In this document: positions 31,926 to 41,809 of the stretch, in pieces
Layout: each line of letters starts with the position of its first letter
Position numbering within the stretch: the first letter of the stretch is position 1
Made by a program: the position numbers and the translations under genes
From: Argentina anserina
Lineage: Eukaryota > Streptophyta > Magnoliopsida > Rosales > Rosaceae
DNA length: 64,000 nucleotides
Assembly (NCBI RefSeq): GCF_933775445.1
Contig: NC_065874.1
Span: 14,217,001 to 14,281,000 of the forward strand
Direction of reading: 5' to 3'
Notes under the pieces: generated by a model
What the model was told of the DNA's origin: nothing
Databases searched by the model: none
The model's input: only the letters and a program-made list of their open reading frames with translations

Positions 31926-33159
31926 GTTAAAGGCAATACAGTTAAGCTAAAGCGAATGAACTTAGTATGTTTAAATCCTGGGGGTTAGTAGTACCTAGTT
32001 TTTAGTGTACTGTTGCTCATTATCACTAAACAATACTGCTTTTGTGTCCTCGATTAGCTTTGCAAGAATTGAAACCAGCGTGTATCGTTTCACTTTCAAT
32101 CTCTTCTTTTATATCTGACTTGATTTTTGTTTATATACTGCTATGTATATCTAAAATTCTAGATCAGTAGGTTACAGCCCACATATTAAGTGGAATGAAA
32201 ATGTACATTCTAGAAAAGTTTGAATATCTGATGCCAAGTTAACAAGGAAGCAATTTGGGTTAACATATTATTCTACTGAAATGACACAATTATTATTTTC
32301 TTGAAAGGCTATGATAATGCTCGAAGTGAACTCAACTTGATTCAGGCAAAATTATTGTCATCTGTCTTATGCACTAGCTAGTACTCTGAATAAAATAGAG
32401 TATGAAATCTGGCTTATAACCCAGTCTTGTAATTCATTGTGTAACTTTGAGAAGTATTACGAGACACCCTGAAGTCGTTAGGCTGTTGCAGTCTTGCCAG
32501 TAGAAAGTCCATGTATTCTATATTTTATGCAGCCTCTTTTCAGATTCTAGTTTGGTTTTCTTTCGGCTAAACATGTTTTCACCTCTCTTGGATTGTTAAG
32601 CAAAGCTTTTTCATTTTTGATGAAACAAAAAGGTGGGCAGGAACCTAAAACGCTTAACATTGGAAGGCTTGAGTTTTCATTGTGTATTATTGTGTATTAG
32701 TCTCCACTGGACCTGTTACATACATTCATAATACTGCTCATTGAATTCTAGACCATAGCTGTCTAATGCAACACTAGCATAAAGAACACCAGCTTCTGAA
32801 TTTTTCTGTTTGTGCTTATTCCTTGGCTTTGTTTGCTGGTTGATATTGCTATTTGGCTTATTTGTTTGATCGTGCCTTGCCGGATTCCTTCCTGGGACAT
32901 TCAGACTCACAGATTTGTGGCCCCTTTTCTTTTTACCGATATAAACTGTTTGATGGTTCCAATTGTTAAAATGTATTCAAGATCCCATTCTGGTGCCATT
33001 AAGGAGTGCTTAAAAGAATGCTACTTTTCCCTCCATGAAATGCTTCACTGATTTAGAATGCCAAGCGTTCCTCCTCTGGGTTGTTAGTCACATATTTATC
33101 TTCTTCATCTTCATCGCTTCTTCTGTTAGTCTTGATTTAAAATTCATTAATAAGCCAAT
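31926..33159. other. Intergenic DNA
   Basis: No gene or repeat boundary that I can support. Small open frames near 32716-33051 show no family features. Confidence 0.4.
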
Positions 33160-33405
33160 TTGTTCAGGTTTCCCAGAAAAGAACTATTAAATCTTCAAAA
33201 GAGATCATCATATATTGCTTGTTCTCAAACAAAAGAATACATAGGTTCTCAGGATGAAAACTCGGTTGTTAGCCAAGTCACAATCTCCTTGTTACAGAAT
33301 ATGAAGAGTCATATTGATGAGTTACACAGGAGCGTAGCTATGGATAACTTTGTGCCTCTAGGATTTTCTCCGTCATGCAATGATGCTGGACTAATTGAAT
33401 ACTGA
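33160..33405 (+). pseudogene. Possible fragment of a PMD-gene tail
   Basis: An open stretch of 81 codons ending in MDNFVPLGFSPSCND. This resembles the tail words NNIVPLGSPSTCN of pseudogene 2 (about 31578-31614) and FVLPGFSPNCC of the double pseudogene (about 44190). No conserved PMD-core block is present, so it would be a remnant of a lost copy. The similarity is short and I am not sure of it. Confidence 0.4.
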
Positions 33406-34525
33406 TTTGCTTGTCTTCCATTATTAAGTTTTGCATGCATCAATTTCTTTGCTTGTTTTATATTAGCTGCAAAGTGAATTGAACAAGATGACTTTTTTTT
33501 TAATGAAGATTGAACGAGATGACTTGATACAGGCATAATAACTAAAGAATGATCTCTCTTGCTGGAAAATAAAGGGTATTATGATTCATGAATAGCATAA
33601 AACATGAAATCTGGCTCAAGACTATTCGTGTCTTGTGAAGTACTTTGACACAACTGACTAAGTCGTTAGCATAAAATATCAATAGCCATGCATACATTTA
33701 CGTTGGTGCATTGATCGATGTAGGCTAATCATGCTATATATACGCAATTGTGAGGCTGACAATTAATATTATAACTCGGATACCATTCATAATGTGTAAT
33801 GACGGTGGGCTGTACGATATCAGAATGTATAATATGCATTGATGGGCAGTAGAATTTTCCTATATTTTTTGAGATTTTCATCTTTAATTTGAGAAATTAC
33901 ACGAGAATAAACATAACTCACTTTTACATTTCAAAGCTATGGATTTTATTATATTTTCTTTTATAGTTGAATATAGAACCTATAATATGGGTTAATAGTG
34001 TCAAATGTGGTATTTTCTTGAATAAAAATTAACTTCTTCTTTCATGAAATTTACATATTCATGAATCTTTTAAAAAGCCATTTGCCTAGGAACGGTATGA
34101 GAGAATTAAGAAGTCACGTGGTTAAAATCTAGATGAGTGAATCTAATCTATTATTATTTAGAAAGTCCTTAACTAAACTCCAATTTACCTATTATTGGGA
34201 ATAAGAAACAAATTTACCGTATGCCGCTTTATGTCCACCACATTAAATATATGTCAAGTTTATTTATAATATTATAGTTATAAATTTATTAAAAGAAATG
34301 ATACTTGGTATTTACTTAGGATAATATGTATGAGATGGGTATGGGCGACAAATTTATTTTATTAGAATACACTCATTTATTAATGTCCTGGAAAATCAAC
34401 AGCCAAACTTTGACTACAAGATCAGACTCTTGAGGTCTTCTTGATCCCTTTACATTTATCAGGAACCAAAAAAAAAAAAAATACCCACCATTTTTCATTA
34501 TCGTGCTAAATCTTGAACACACAGC
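33406..34525. other. Intergenic DNA
   Basis: AT-rich, with no gene or element ends recognised. Confidence 0.4.
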
Positions 34526-36440
34526 ATGATTGAAGAGAAAGAAGATATGGCCATGGTATCACTAACCCGTGGAGACCCATTTCATAGAAAGGCTTACTTT
34601 CTCAAACCCTCTGTCCCTGATTCTTCCATTGATTATCAGCTTGAGTTTAAGCTCCCTCAGTGTTTTTCCTCCCTCCCTTCCCCTTTCAACCCAAAAGAGC
34701 TGCCATTGGAGCTTCAGTTCCGAGCATGGCGTCTTGAACACAAGGATTTGCAAACTTGGGTAGACCACTTGGCTCCTCTTCACCAGTCGACATGGAAGAA
34801 AGCTGGTATCTATGAAGCAATATACAACTCCACGTATCGTATCAGAAAGCAGACCGATTTGGTTTTTGCTCTTGCAGAGAAATGGTGCACTGAAACAAAC
34901 ACGTTCATATTCCCATGGGGTGAAGCCACCATCACATTAGAGGATGTCATGATCTTGGGAGGCTTTTCGGTCTCCGGTGACTCGATTTTCAGTCCTCTTG
35001 AAGACATGGAAGAGAAACAGATGCAATGTGAACTTGAAGAAGAGCGAAAGGGACTTTACGATTACTCTGCTGGGAAAAAGACTGCTGACACATTTGTATG
35101 GCTCAAGAGATTCATGAACAGTGGGAAAGAGCTAGAGCATGTAGCATTTCTAGTCTTTTGGTTGTCCAGGTACGTTTTTCACAATGCTCGGAATATAGTA
35201 AACAAGGCTGTTTTCTCAATCGCAATTCGTTTAGCTACGGGGAATCGAATTGCGCTAGCTCCGGCTGTTCGTGCTAGCATATATAGAGATTTGAGTTTAC
35301 TCAAGAAGAATGTTGTGGCTTCAACTGGATGAAAGACCAGGGATGATACTTTGAAACTCATGCGTAAGTCACCCTTTTATATAGTTCAGGTTTGGGGATG
35401 GGAGAGGTTTTTGGAAGTCAGGCCAAAGCCTAATGTTATCAATTATGGTCAGCCAAGAATTGCTAGATGGGATAACCTGAATGGTTTTAGTATCAAAAAT
35501 TTGAGAAGTGTATTAGACTCGGCTGGAGAAGACTTTCAGTGGCGTCCTTATGCCATTAGCATCACAAATTGGAAACTACCTAGTTATTTTGTGAAAGAGG
35601 AAAAATGGGTATCAGTTGGTCCGAATTTGAATGATGATAAATATTGTCAATTTGCATATGCTTGAGGGTGAATCAGTTGGTTGGATTCGACACTATAGAG
35701 CGGTACCTTCCGCATCGAGTCTCCTTACAATTTGAATATGATCAGGACATTCCTTCCATTGTTGCTATGTCTGATCACAGTAGTGATATAGCCTGAAGCA
35801 TTACTTCAAGGAGCTTGGAAATGTAAAATTGTATATACCATCCCGGCTATCTGAGGGAGATGCAACCATAAGATACTTGAAGTGGTGGAAGGAATTGGTG
35901 ACCGGACTCAAAATGGAAAGTACTGAAAGTAAAATCAAAGCGAAGAAGGCGAAAAAGTGTTCCAATGTAGGAGAACAGGAGATGAATAATACTGTCATGG
36001 CTTGTTCTCCAAAGAAGACACTTGTTCCTACCAAAAGGTGTAGGGAAGAAGCAGGAGATTATATGGACGTGTATGAGCTAACAAGAGCTAAAGCTTTGAA
36101 GAAGAGGAAGCATAAAAGTCTGCTAAAGATGTTATCATGTCAAGATCAAATCATAGACTCTTCAATTGCAGAAGATGATACTTATGTTAATATTGAGATG
36201 TGTGACATATCAGATAAAGAGCTACCTTTGATTGAAGCTTTCATGTGGGGAGGTAAGGGTAAGAGGAAAGGGAGACCGACGGCAAGAAGCAGCTCTTTGT
36301 TTGAGAAAAGAGAGTGTGGTAACACCATCTCTTCATTTGAGAAAAGGAATTCAGAGCTTATAGCTAAAATTAGCAGACTTGCAGAGGAGGTTCAGGTTCT
36401 GAGAGTAAATACTTTTGGGAACACATGTACAACAAGCTAA
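34526..36440 (+). pseudogene. PMD (MAIN-like) pseudogene 3
   Basis: Nearly full-length. The start at 34526 (MIEEKEDMAMVS) is homologous to that of the intact gene. Blocks present: GDPFHRKAYFLKP, WGEATITLEDVMILGGFSVSGD, FLVFWLSRYVFHNA, IAIRLATGNRIALAP, VQVWGWERFLEVRP, WRPYAISITNW, then YIPSRLSEGDATIRYLKWW and a tail with one WGGKGKRK motif, SLFEKRE and a coiled-coil-like end. TGA at 35330-35332 stops the first frame after 268 codons in a non-conserved loop. A frameshift near 35638 breaks the NDDELLSF block, and another lies between 35765 and 35825. It is the least decayed of the pseudogenes; conserved blocks are intact on either side of each lesion. Confidence 0.88.
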
Positions 36441-36655
36441 TGAAACCAATCACTCTACAACTTTGCAATTTTGCAAAACCTGGTATGTACTGAATATAAC
36501 CTGCACACACTTTCTCTTAATATGGGTATATTTTTCAACTTTACATGATTTTTACACATAGTTGAATTATATGTTCTGAATAGAACATGAAACACTTAAC
36601 ATACCCTTCAGAATTATGTTGGATATAGTTTACAACATTGAAAGCGTTTCAGTTA
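36441..36655. other. 3' flank of PMD pseudogene 3
   Basis: No gene; AT-rich sequence up to the solo LTR at 36661. Confidence 0.4.
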
Positions 36656-37902
36656 TATACTATCACGGCCCCGTCCCGAGGTTGGTGGGTTTTACCCTAC
36701 AGAACGCTGGTCCCAACGCAAGACTTGATGTTACAGTGCGGAATGTAATAAAAATAAAAAAAACTTCTTTCTAGACTCGTCCAATTCTTTTCCGACTCGA
36801 CATATCTACACTTCTCTGCAAAAAAAAAATAAAAAACGTATAAATTGGTGAGTGAGCAAAAGTGCAAAATCACGCGCTTAGTGAGTAGGTAATGTAATAT
36901 GTCAGCAAAGCCATGTCATTTTACTCACGCTATAAGAAAATATATATATCATATATGCACAGTTCACAACAATGTGTCACATCGTACAATCCAATCTTAT
37001 TGGTTATCCTTCAATTTAGTGATTCCCACGGGCACCTAATGGCCTCTTTCCCATACATCCGTGTGCTACATCCTTACTTCGGCATAATCCAATTAAGAAG
37101 TTCACATGTTTCATGATTAGTCATACAATAACTCCAACACCAATGATACATATAATCTCATCACAGTTCACAAATTGACATGTTTCACTGGAAAATAGAT
37201 AGATATTTCGCAAATAGATCTAAAACATGTTTTCGACTATTTTAAAAACATATAAGAATATTTAAAACACATTATAGAAACCACTCACCTCGAGAATATG
37301 AATCGTCACTCAAATCGTAAACCAATCTCTTAAAACTAGAACGGGCATTCTAGAAACCACCGTTGGATCTAGCCCAAACTTGTAGGATAGAAATAACACG
37401 TCGATACGATTCCGTAACCACTCGCGGATTGCGAATCAGAAGTTATAATTTGCGGAAGTTTCATCACATAACTAATAAAATAATAATTGCAAAACCAATA
37501 TAATAATGATAAAAAGATAGAAACTCTCAAAATAGACGGTTGAATAGGAGAGAGGCTGGTTCCTTATTTATAGAATAAGACAACCAATCAGATAACGCCA
37601 CATGTCTATAGCGTATTGGTTATTTCTTCACCACATGACACGTGCCAGAAACAAAGGAAATGTTGCCCACTTGCATCACGTGGGACAGCTGATTCTTACA
37701 CCCTAAGACTCCTATCAGTCAATCAAATCTTGCCACATCATCATCGATATAATTTTGGCTAACTTTTAAAAAATTGCTAAAAATAGCTCGAAATTCAGAA
37801 AGATCCAAAAAAAAAAGCGGCGAACTCGGAGGACTTCTACTTTCTATTTCTCTAAAAATAATAGAACTTAACCTACTCTAAAAACCAAGACATTACATAT
37901 AC
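36656..37902 (-). mobile_element. Solo LTR, gypsy type, minus orientation
   Basis: An LTR at 36661-37897 (1237 bp) flanked by the perfect duplication TATAC (36656-36660, 37898-37902). Read on the minus strand it opens TGTAATGTCTTGG and closes CGGGACGGGGCCGTGATA, a common plant LTR ending with one altered terminal base. It is a different family from the LTRs at 12797, 17547 and 23901. There is no internal domain. Confidence 0.85.
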
Positions 37903-38097
37903 ACCAATCCACCGTGAGTTATTGGCCTAAAACCAAAAATTACCACCTAGCAAAATAATAACCAAAAAAATAAGAAAAAATTATAAGGATAAAGGTAACT
38001 CCCCAAATTCCCCTGATTCCAAAAAGGCAAAAACCCTCTCTCATTTTGTTGAAAAAGAAAACAGGACTACCCAATTGATCAATCCACTGCTCAGTCA

Positions 38098-40152
38098 ATG
38101 ATGCAGGACAGTACCACAGACACCATGATTCATATGCAACAAGATGCAGCCATGGTGTCACCGGCTGGAGGTGACCCATTTCGGAAAACGGCCTATTTTC
38201 TCAAACCCATTGTCCCTTCCTCCATTGTTGAACCTCCTGCTGATATTTCCAAGTGTTTTACTTCCCTTCCAATACCTTTAGAGCCCAAGAAATTGGAGCT
38301 TGAAATCCGTGGGTGGTATCTCAACCACAAAGATTTGAAGACCTGGGCAGAGCACTTGGCTTCGACTCACCAAGGAATGTGGAAGAGAGCTGGTATTTAT
38401 GACGCCATCTTCAATTCCATGTATGAAATCCGAAAGAAGAAGGATTTGATTTGTGGGCTTGGAGAGACGTGGTGTTCTGAGACCAACACGTTCGTGTTTT
38501 CTTGGGGAGAAGCGACTGTTACTTTGGAAGATGTGATGATTCTTGGTGGGTTCTCTGTTTTGGGTGACTCTGTTTTTAGTCCTCTTGAAAACAGAGAAAT
38601 GAGGGAAGTGGAGAAAGCACTTGAGGGGGTGAGATTGGGACTTCAAAATAGAAGACGTGATAAGAGCTGGAGAGTTGCTTTAACAGATTTGTGGATGAGG
38701 GAGTTCATGAAGAGTGGGAGTGAGTTGGAGCATGAGGCGTTTCTTGTGTTTTGGTTGTCTAGGTATGTTTTCCAAGATGCTCGTGATGTGGTGAACAAGG
38801 CTGTGTTTCCAATTGCAATAAGGTTAGCTAGAGGGATTCGGATTGCGCTCGCGCCGGCTGTTCTTGCCAATATTTACAGGGATCTGAGTGTGCTGAGGAC
38901 GGGTATTGTGGGTTCGAATGAGTTGAGAGTGATGATGAAGTCGCCGTTTCATTTGGTTCAGGTTTGGGCTTGGGAGAGATTTCTGGAACTTAGGCCAAGG
39001 CCTAATGGTGTTAGGAATGCTGAGCTGAGATTGGCTCGGTGGGATAAAGTGTATGGTCTAAATGTTGAGGACTTGAGGAGGGTTCTTAATTCAGCCGGAG
39101 AGGGTTTCTTGTGGCGCCCTTATGCCATGGATGTTGACAATGGGAAGCTCCCCAAGTATTTTCTAGAGGGGGACAAGTGGGTAATGGTTGGTCCGGGTAT
39201 GAATGATGATGAACTGTTGTCATTTTCCATATGCCTGAGGGTGAATGAGTTGGTTGGATTTGGTACTAAGCAGCAATACCTTCCACACCGAGTGGCTATG
39301 CAATTTGGTTATGATCAGGACATCCCGGATTTCGTAGCTCCTTTGAATCACAATACTAATATGACATGGAAGCAGTACTTGGAAAAACTTGAGAATGTTG
39401 TATTGTATATACCGTCGAGGCTTTCTGAGGCGGATGTTAGCACAAGATACATGAAGTGGTGGAAGGAATCCATGGCAGGCCTCAAACACAGAAGAATGCC
39501 TCTACAAAAGAAAGCAATGGCAGCTGTCAATGAGATTTATGATGTCGACATGCCTTCTATGCGTTCTCCAAAGAATATTGCAGAAGGATTGGTGGAGGTT
39601 TCTGCAGGAACGAATGTATACGAAAGTAATGCCTCCCTTGTGCCTCCCGGATTCCCTCCCAAAAGGAATAGGCTGGAAGTTGGAGATCCTATCATTCCTA
39701 TGGATGATGATAACCTAACTATATCTGAGGCTTTAAAAGTTGGGAAGAAGCTTAAAACTGATGAAACTAGAATAGGCAGCGATTGGCAGAAATTTTCAGC
39801 TGATCATGATAGGATACTGGCATCTTCAGCTGCAGATGAATATTCTGTTAATACTTTGACATCAGAAGAATATGAGAAAGACATTGCATGGTACGGTAAG
39901 GGTACCAGGAAGCCGAGAAAGGTAAAGAGGAGTAAGACAGCAACTCAAAGTGAAGATATGGTATGCATCATTCGCAATGAATGTCGAAGCAGAACCTCTC
40001 CAATTGAGGAACATGAATGTGCTAGCCACAGCTCTTTATTTGAGAAACTGGAATGTGGTCACAGCAGCTCTTCATGTGAAAAGAGGGTTTCAGAACTTAA
40101 ATCTAGGATTACAAAGCTTGAAAAGATAGTTGAGATTTTGAAAAAAATATAG
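38098..40152 (+). CDS. Plant mobile domain (MAIN-like) protein, intact, 684 aa
   Basis: The second intact single-exon PMD gene. Core blocks: GDPFRKTAYFLKP at 25-37, WGEATVTLEDVMILGG at 136-151, HEAFLVFWLSRYVF at 212-225, IAIRLARGIRIALAP at 239-253, LVQVWAWERFLELRP at 286-300, then WRPYAMDVDN, HRVAMQFGYDQDIP and IPSRLSEADVSTRYMKWW. The tail is shorter than in the gene at 20897: the WGGK motif is reduced to WYGKGTRKPRK, two SLFEK-type modules remain, and the last 30 residues form a probable coiled coil (VSELKSRITKLEKIVEILKK). The first ATG is 38098, but 38125 (MIHMQQD) aligns with the start of the paralogues and shares their GACACCATG context, so it may be the real start. It lies only 200 bp after a solo LTR. 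Confidence 0.92.
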   Translation: MMQDSTTDTMIHMQQDAAMVSPAGGDPFRKTAYFLKPIVPSSIVEPPADISKCFTSLPIPLEPKKLELEIRGWYLNHKDLKTWAEHLASTHQGMWKRAGIYDAIFNSMYEIRKKKDLICGLGETWCSETNTFVFSWGEATVTLEDVMILGGFSVLGDSVFSPLENREMREVEKALEGVRLGLQNRRRDKSWRVALTDLWMREFMKSGSELEHEAFLVFWLSRYVFQDARDVVNKAVFPIAIRLARGIRIALAPAVLANIYRDLSVLRTGIVGSNELRVMMKSPFHLVQVWAWERFLELRPRPNGVRNAELRLARWDKVYGLNVEDLRRVLNSAGEGFLWRPYAMDVDNGKLPKYFLEGDKWVMVGPGMNDDELLSFSICLRVNELVGFGTKQQYLPHRVAMQFGYDQDIPDFVAPLNHNTNMTWKQYLEKLENVVLYIPSRLSEADVSTRYMKWWKESMAGLKHRRMPLQKKAMAAVNEIYDVDMPSMRSPKNIAEGLVEVSAGTNVYESNASLVPPGFPPKRNRLEVGDPIIPMDDDNLTISEALKVGKKLKTDETRIGSDWQKFSADHDRILASSAADEYSVNTLTSEEYEKDIAWYGKGTRKPRKVKRSKTATQSEDMVCIIRNECRSRTSPIEEHECASHSSLFEKLECGHSSSSCEKRVSELKSRITKLEKIVEILKKI

Positions 40153-41010
40153 GCCGGAGTCTCGTTATGGATTGAGTCCACATTTCAGTGTATAGATACA
40201 AGCTCGTACAAGAGAAATGAGTATTGCTCTTCATCTTTTTTGGTTACTATGAGCTGCTGTTAATTCCAAATCTGTTTGTTATCTTTAGCTAGGATTAACA
40301 AGCTGATGGGGACATGGGAGCATGTTCTGTAAGATTAATTTTAATTTGATAATCGTTTCTAATGAAACTGTATGTAGCCACAGTATCCTCTTGCTGCTCC
40401 AAATAAACCCGCATCGCTTTGCTGTTCAACAGTACTCAATTCCCTAAGTCATTTTAGATGATCTTCATGATTCCAGCACTCTCTGAGTTTGTATATACAT
40501 GAACAAGGTCCATGTCCAATACAGGTGAAATATGCACTTTGATTAGTATAATTGTTGTATCTGCAGTTCTGCACTGCACTCCCAAAAAGGGCAACGCTAT
40601 CCGCAATTTACTACGAAAATTATGATCCATGATCTTGCAGATGTTACATTACTGAATTTCTAATAAGGAACAAGATCAAATGTTTTAAACTGGAAATTAT
40701 CGTCACTGTTTAAACTTTAAAGAAATAAATTCTAAGATTTGCCTAATTTTATGCACTTACCTTCCAAAACTTTAATTCTTTATTATAAGGAATATTTAAA
40801 GTATATGGGGATTGACTTTACAAGAAGTAAACTTCAGTTTTGATTTTCTGAGTTATGAATAATAAACATCCTGTATCAGATTTCATGCACCTTCCTATAA
40901 TAGATGGGACAGTGATGCCTATAAAATCGTGTTCTCGAGTAATAATCTTGTCAAGGTGTGCTTAACGAGTGCAGTAGTGTGATCATCCGAAGAGAAATAT
41001 ATTAGTTCTC
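40153..41010. other. Intergenic DNA between a PMD gene and the thionin-like gene
   Basis: No gene. The right end holds the promoter of the thionin-like gene, including a TATA box (CCTATAAAAT, 40918-40927). Confidence 0.5.
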
Positions 41011-41024
41011 AAGAAATTTTGACG

Positions 41025-41451
41025 ATGGAGTTCAAGAGTGTTTCTTCAGCGGTGGTAATGATGATTCTGTTGATCATCGGAAGTGCAATCGCCGATGACT
41101 GTTATGCCAACTGTGCTCTGTCGTGCCCTGTACCATCAACAAGAGAGTGCATCCGGCACTGTGCCAGCGAGTGCTCCGGCGGCAGCATCGAGGGTCTAGG
41201 TCTGAATACTAGAGGCCACCATCACCACTGCAAACATGGTTGCTCACACCACTGTTCCAAATTTCACCATGGTACGCACATTCTTAGTTCCTTACTTCTA
41301 TCTATGTTAACTCAAGTTGTTTTTTCTCTATGATAAATATTTGTACTCGATATTTTCCATGGCAGATGAAAAGAAATTGGAAAGATGCGTGCATCATTGC
41401 ACAACAAGCTGCAACATCAGAGCTCCCAGTCCCAGTCCTATTCCCCAGTAG
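41025..41451 (+). CDS. Secreted cysteine-rich thionin-like protein, two exons, 110 aa
   Basis: Exon 1 is 41025-41271, the intron 41272-41365 (G|GTACGC ... GGCAG|A) and exon 2 41366-41451; splicing keeps the frame and yields 110 residues. The first ~24 residues are a hydrophobic signal peptide ending near SAIADD, so the product should enter the secretory pathway. The mature part has twelve cysteines in four CX3CX3C blocks: CYANCALSC, CIRHCASEC, CKHGCSHHC and CVHHCTTSC, with a histidine-rich stretch around the third. This resembles the plant thionin-family or thionin-like proteins, often defence-related, although the block spacing is not that of a classical thionin. A TATA box lies 98 bp upstream of the ATG (40918) and AATAAA follows at 41520-41525. 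Without splicing the frame reads into the intron. Confidence 0.8.
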
Positions 41452-41809
41452 TTTACTTATATTACGAAATTTGAACGTGTCCACGACACATGTCATTGTA
41501 TGAAATATATTTTTGGATCAATAAAAAGCCATGGATACGACTTGGTTTAGACGTTCAGTAGAAACAATATTTGTTGATTAAGAGAATTCTCTGTGTTGTT
41601 ATCTAGCCACATGTATGAAATCTTATGATTGAAATACACACTATGCCACAAGTGAAGGCACAAGTTTTACCATCTTTATTCAAAACTTTGTGCTAGCTAG
41701 AGCTAGTTCATAACCATACTAAAGTAAAACTGTAAAACTAAAAGTAAAAAAACTCCCGAACTTTCCCAAAGGAGTCAAAACCCTGGCTCCTGTGTTTTCA
41801 GGCAAAAAA
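41452..41809. other. Intergenic DNA, 3' end of the thionin-like gene
   Basis: Contains the probable polyadenylation signal of the thionin-like gene (41520) and the upstream region of the fused PMD pseudogene. Nothing else seen. Confidence 0.45.

Noticed and set aside
20897..40152. Aminotransferase function for the PMD genes
   Set aside because: The family is often labelled aminotransferase-like, but no PLP-binding lysine motif or transferase fold signature is visible; the blocks are those of the plant mobile domain.
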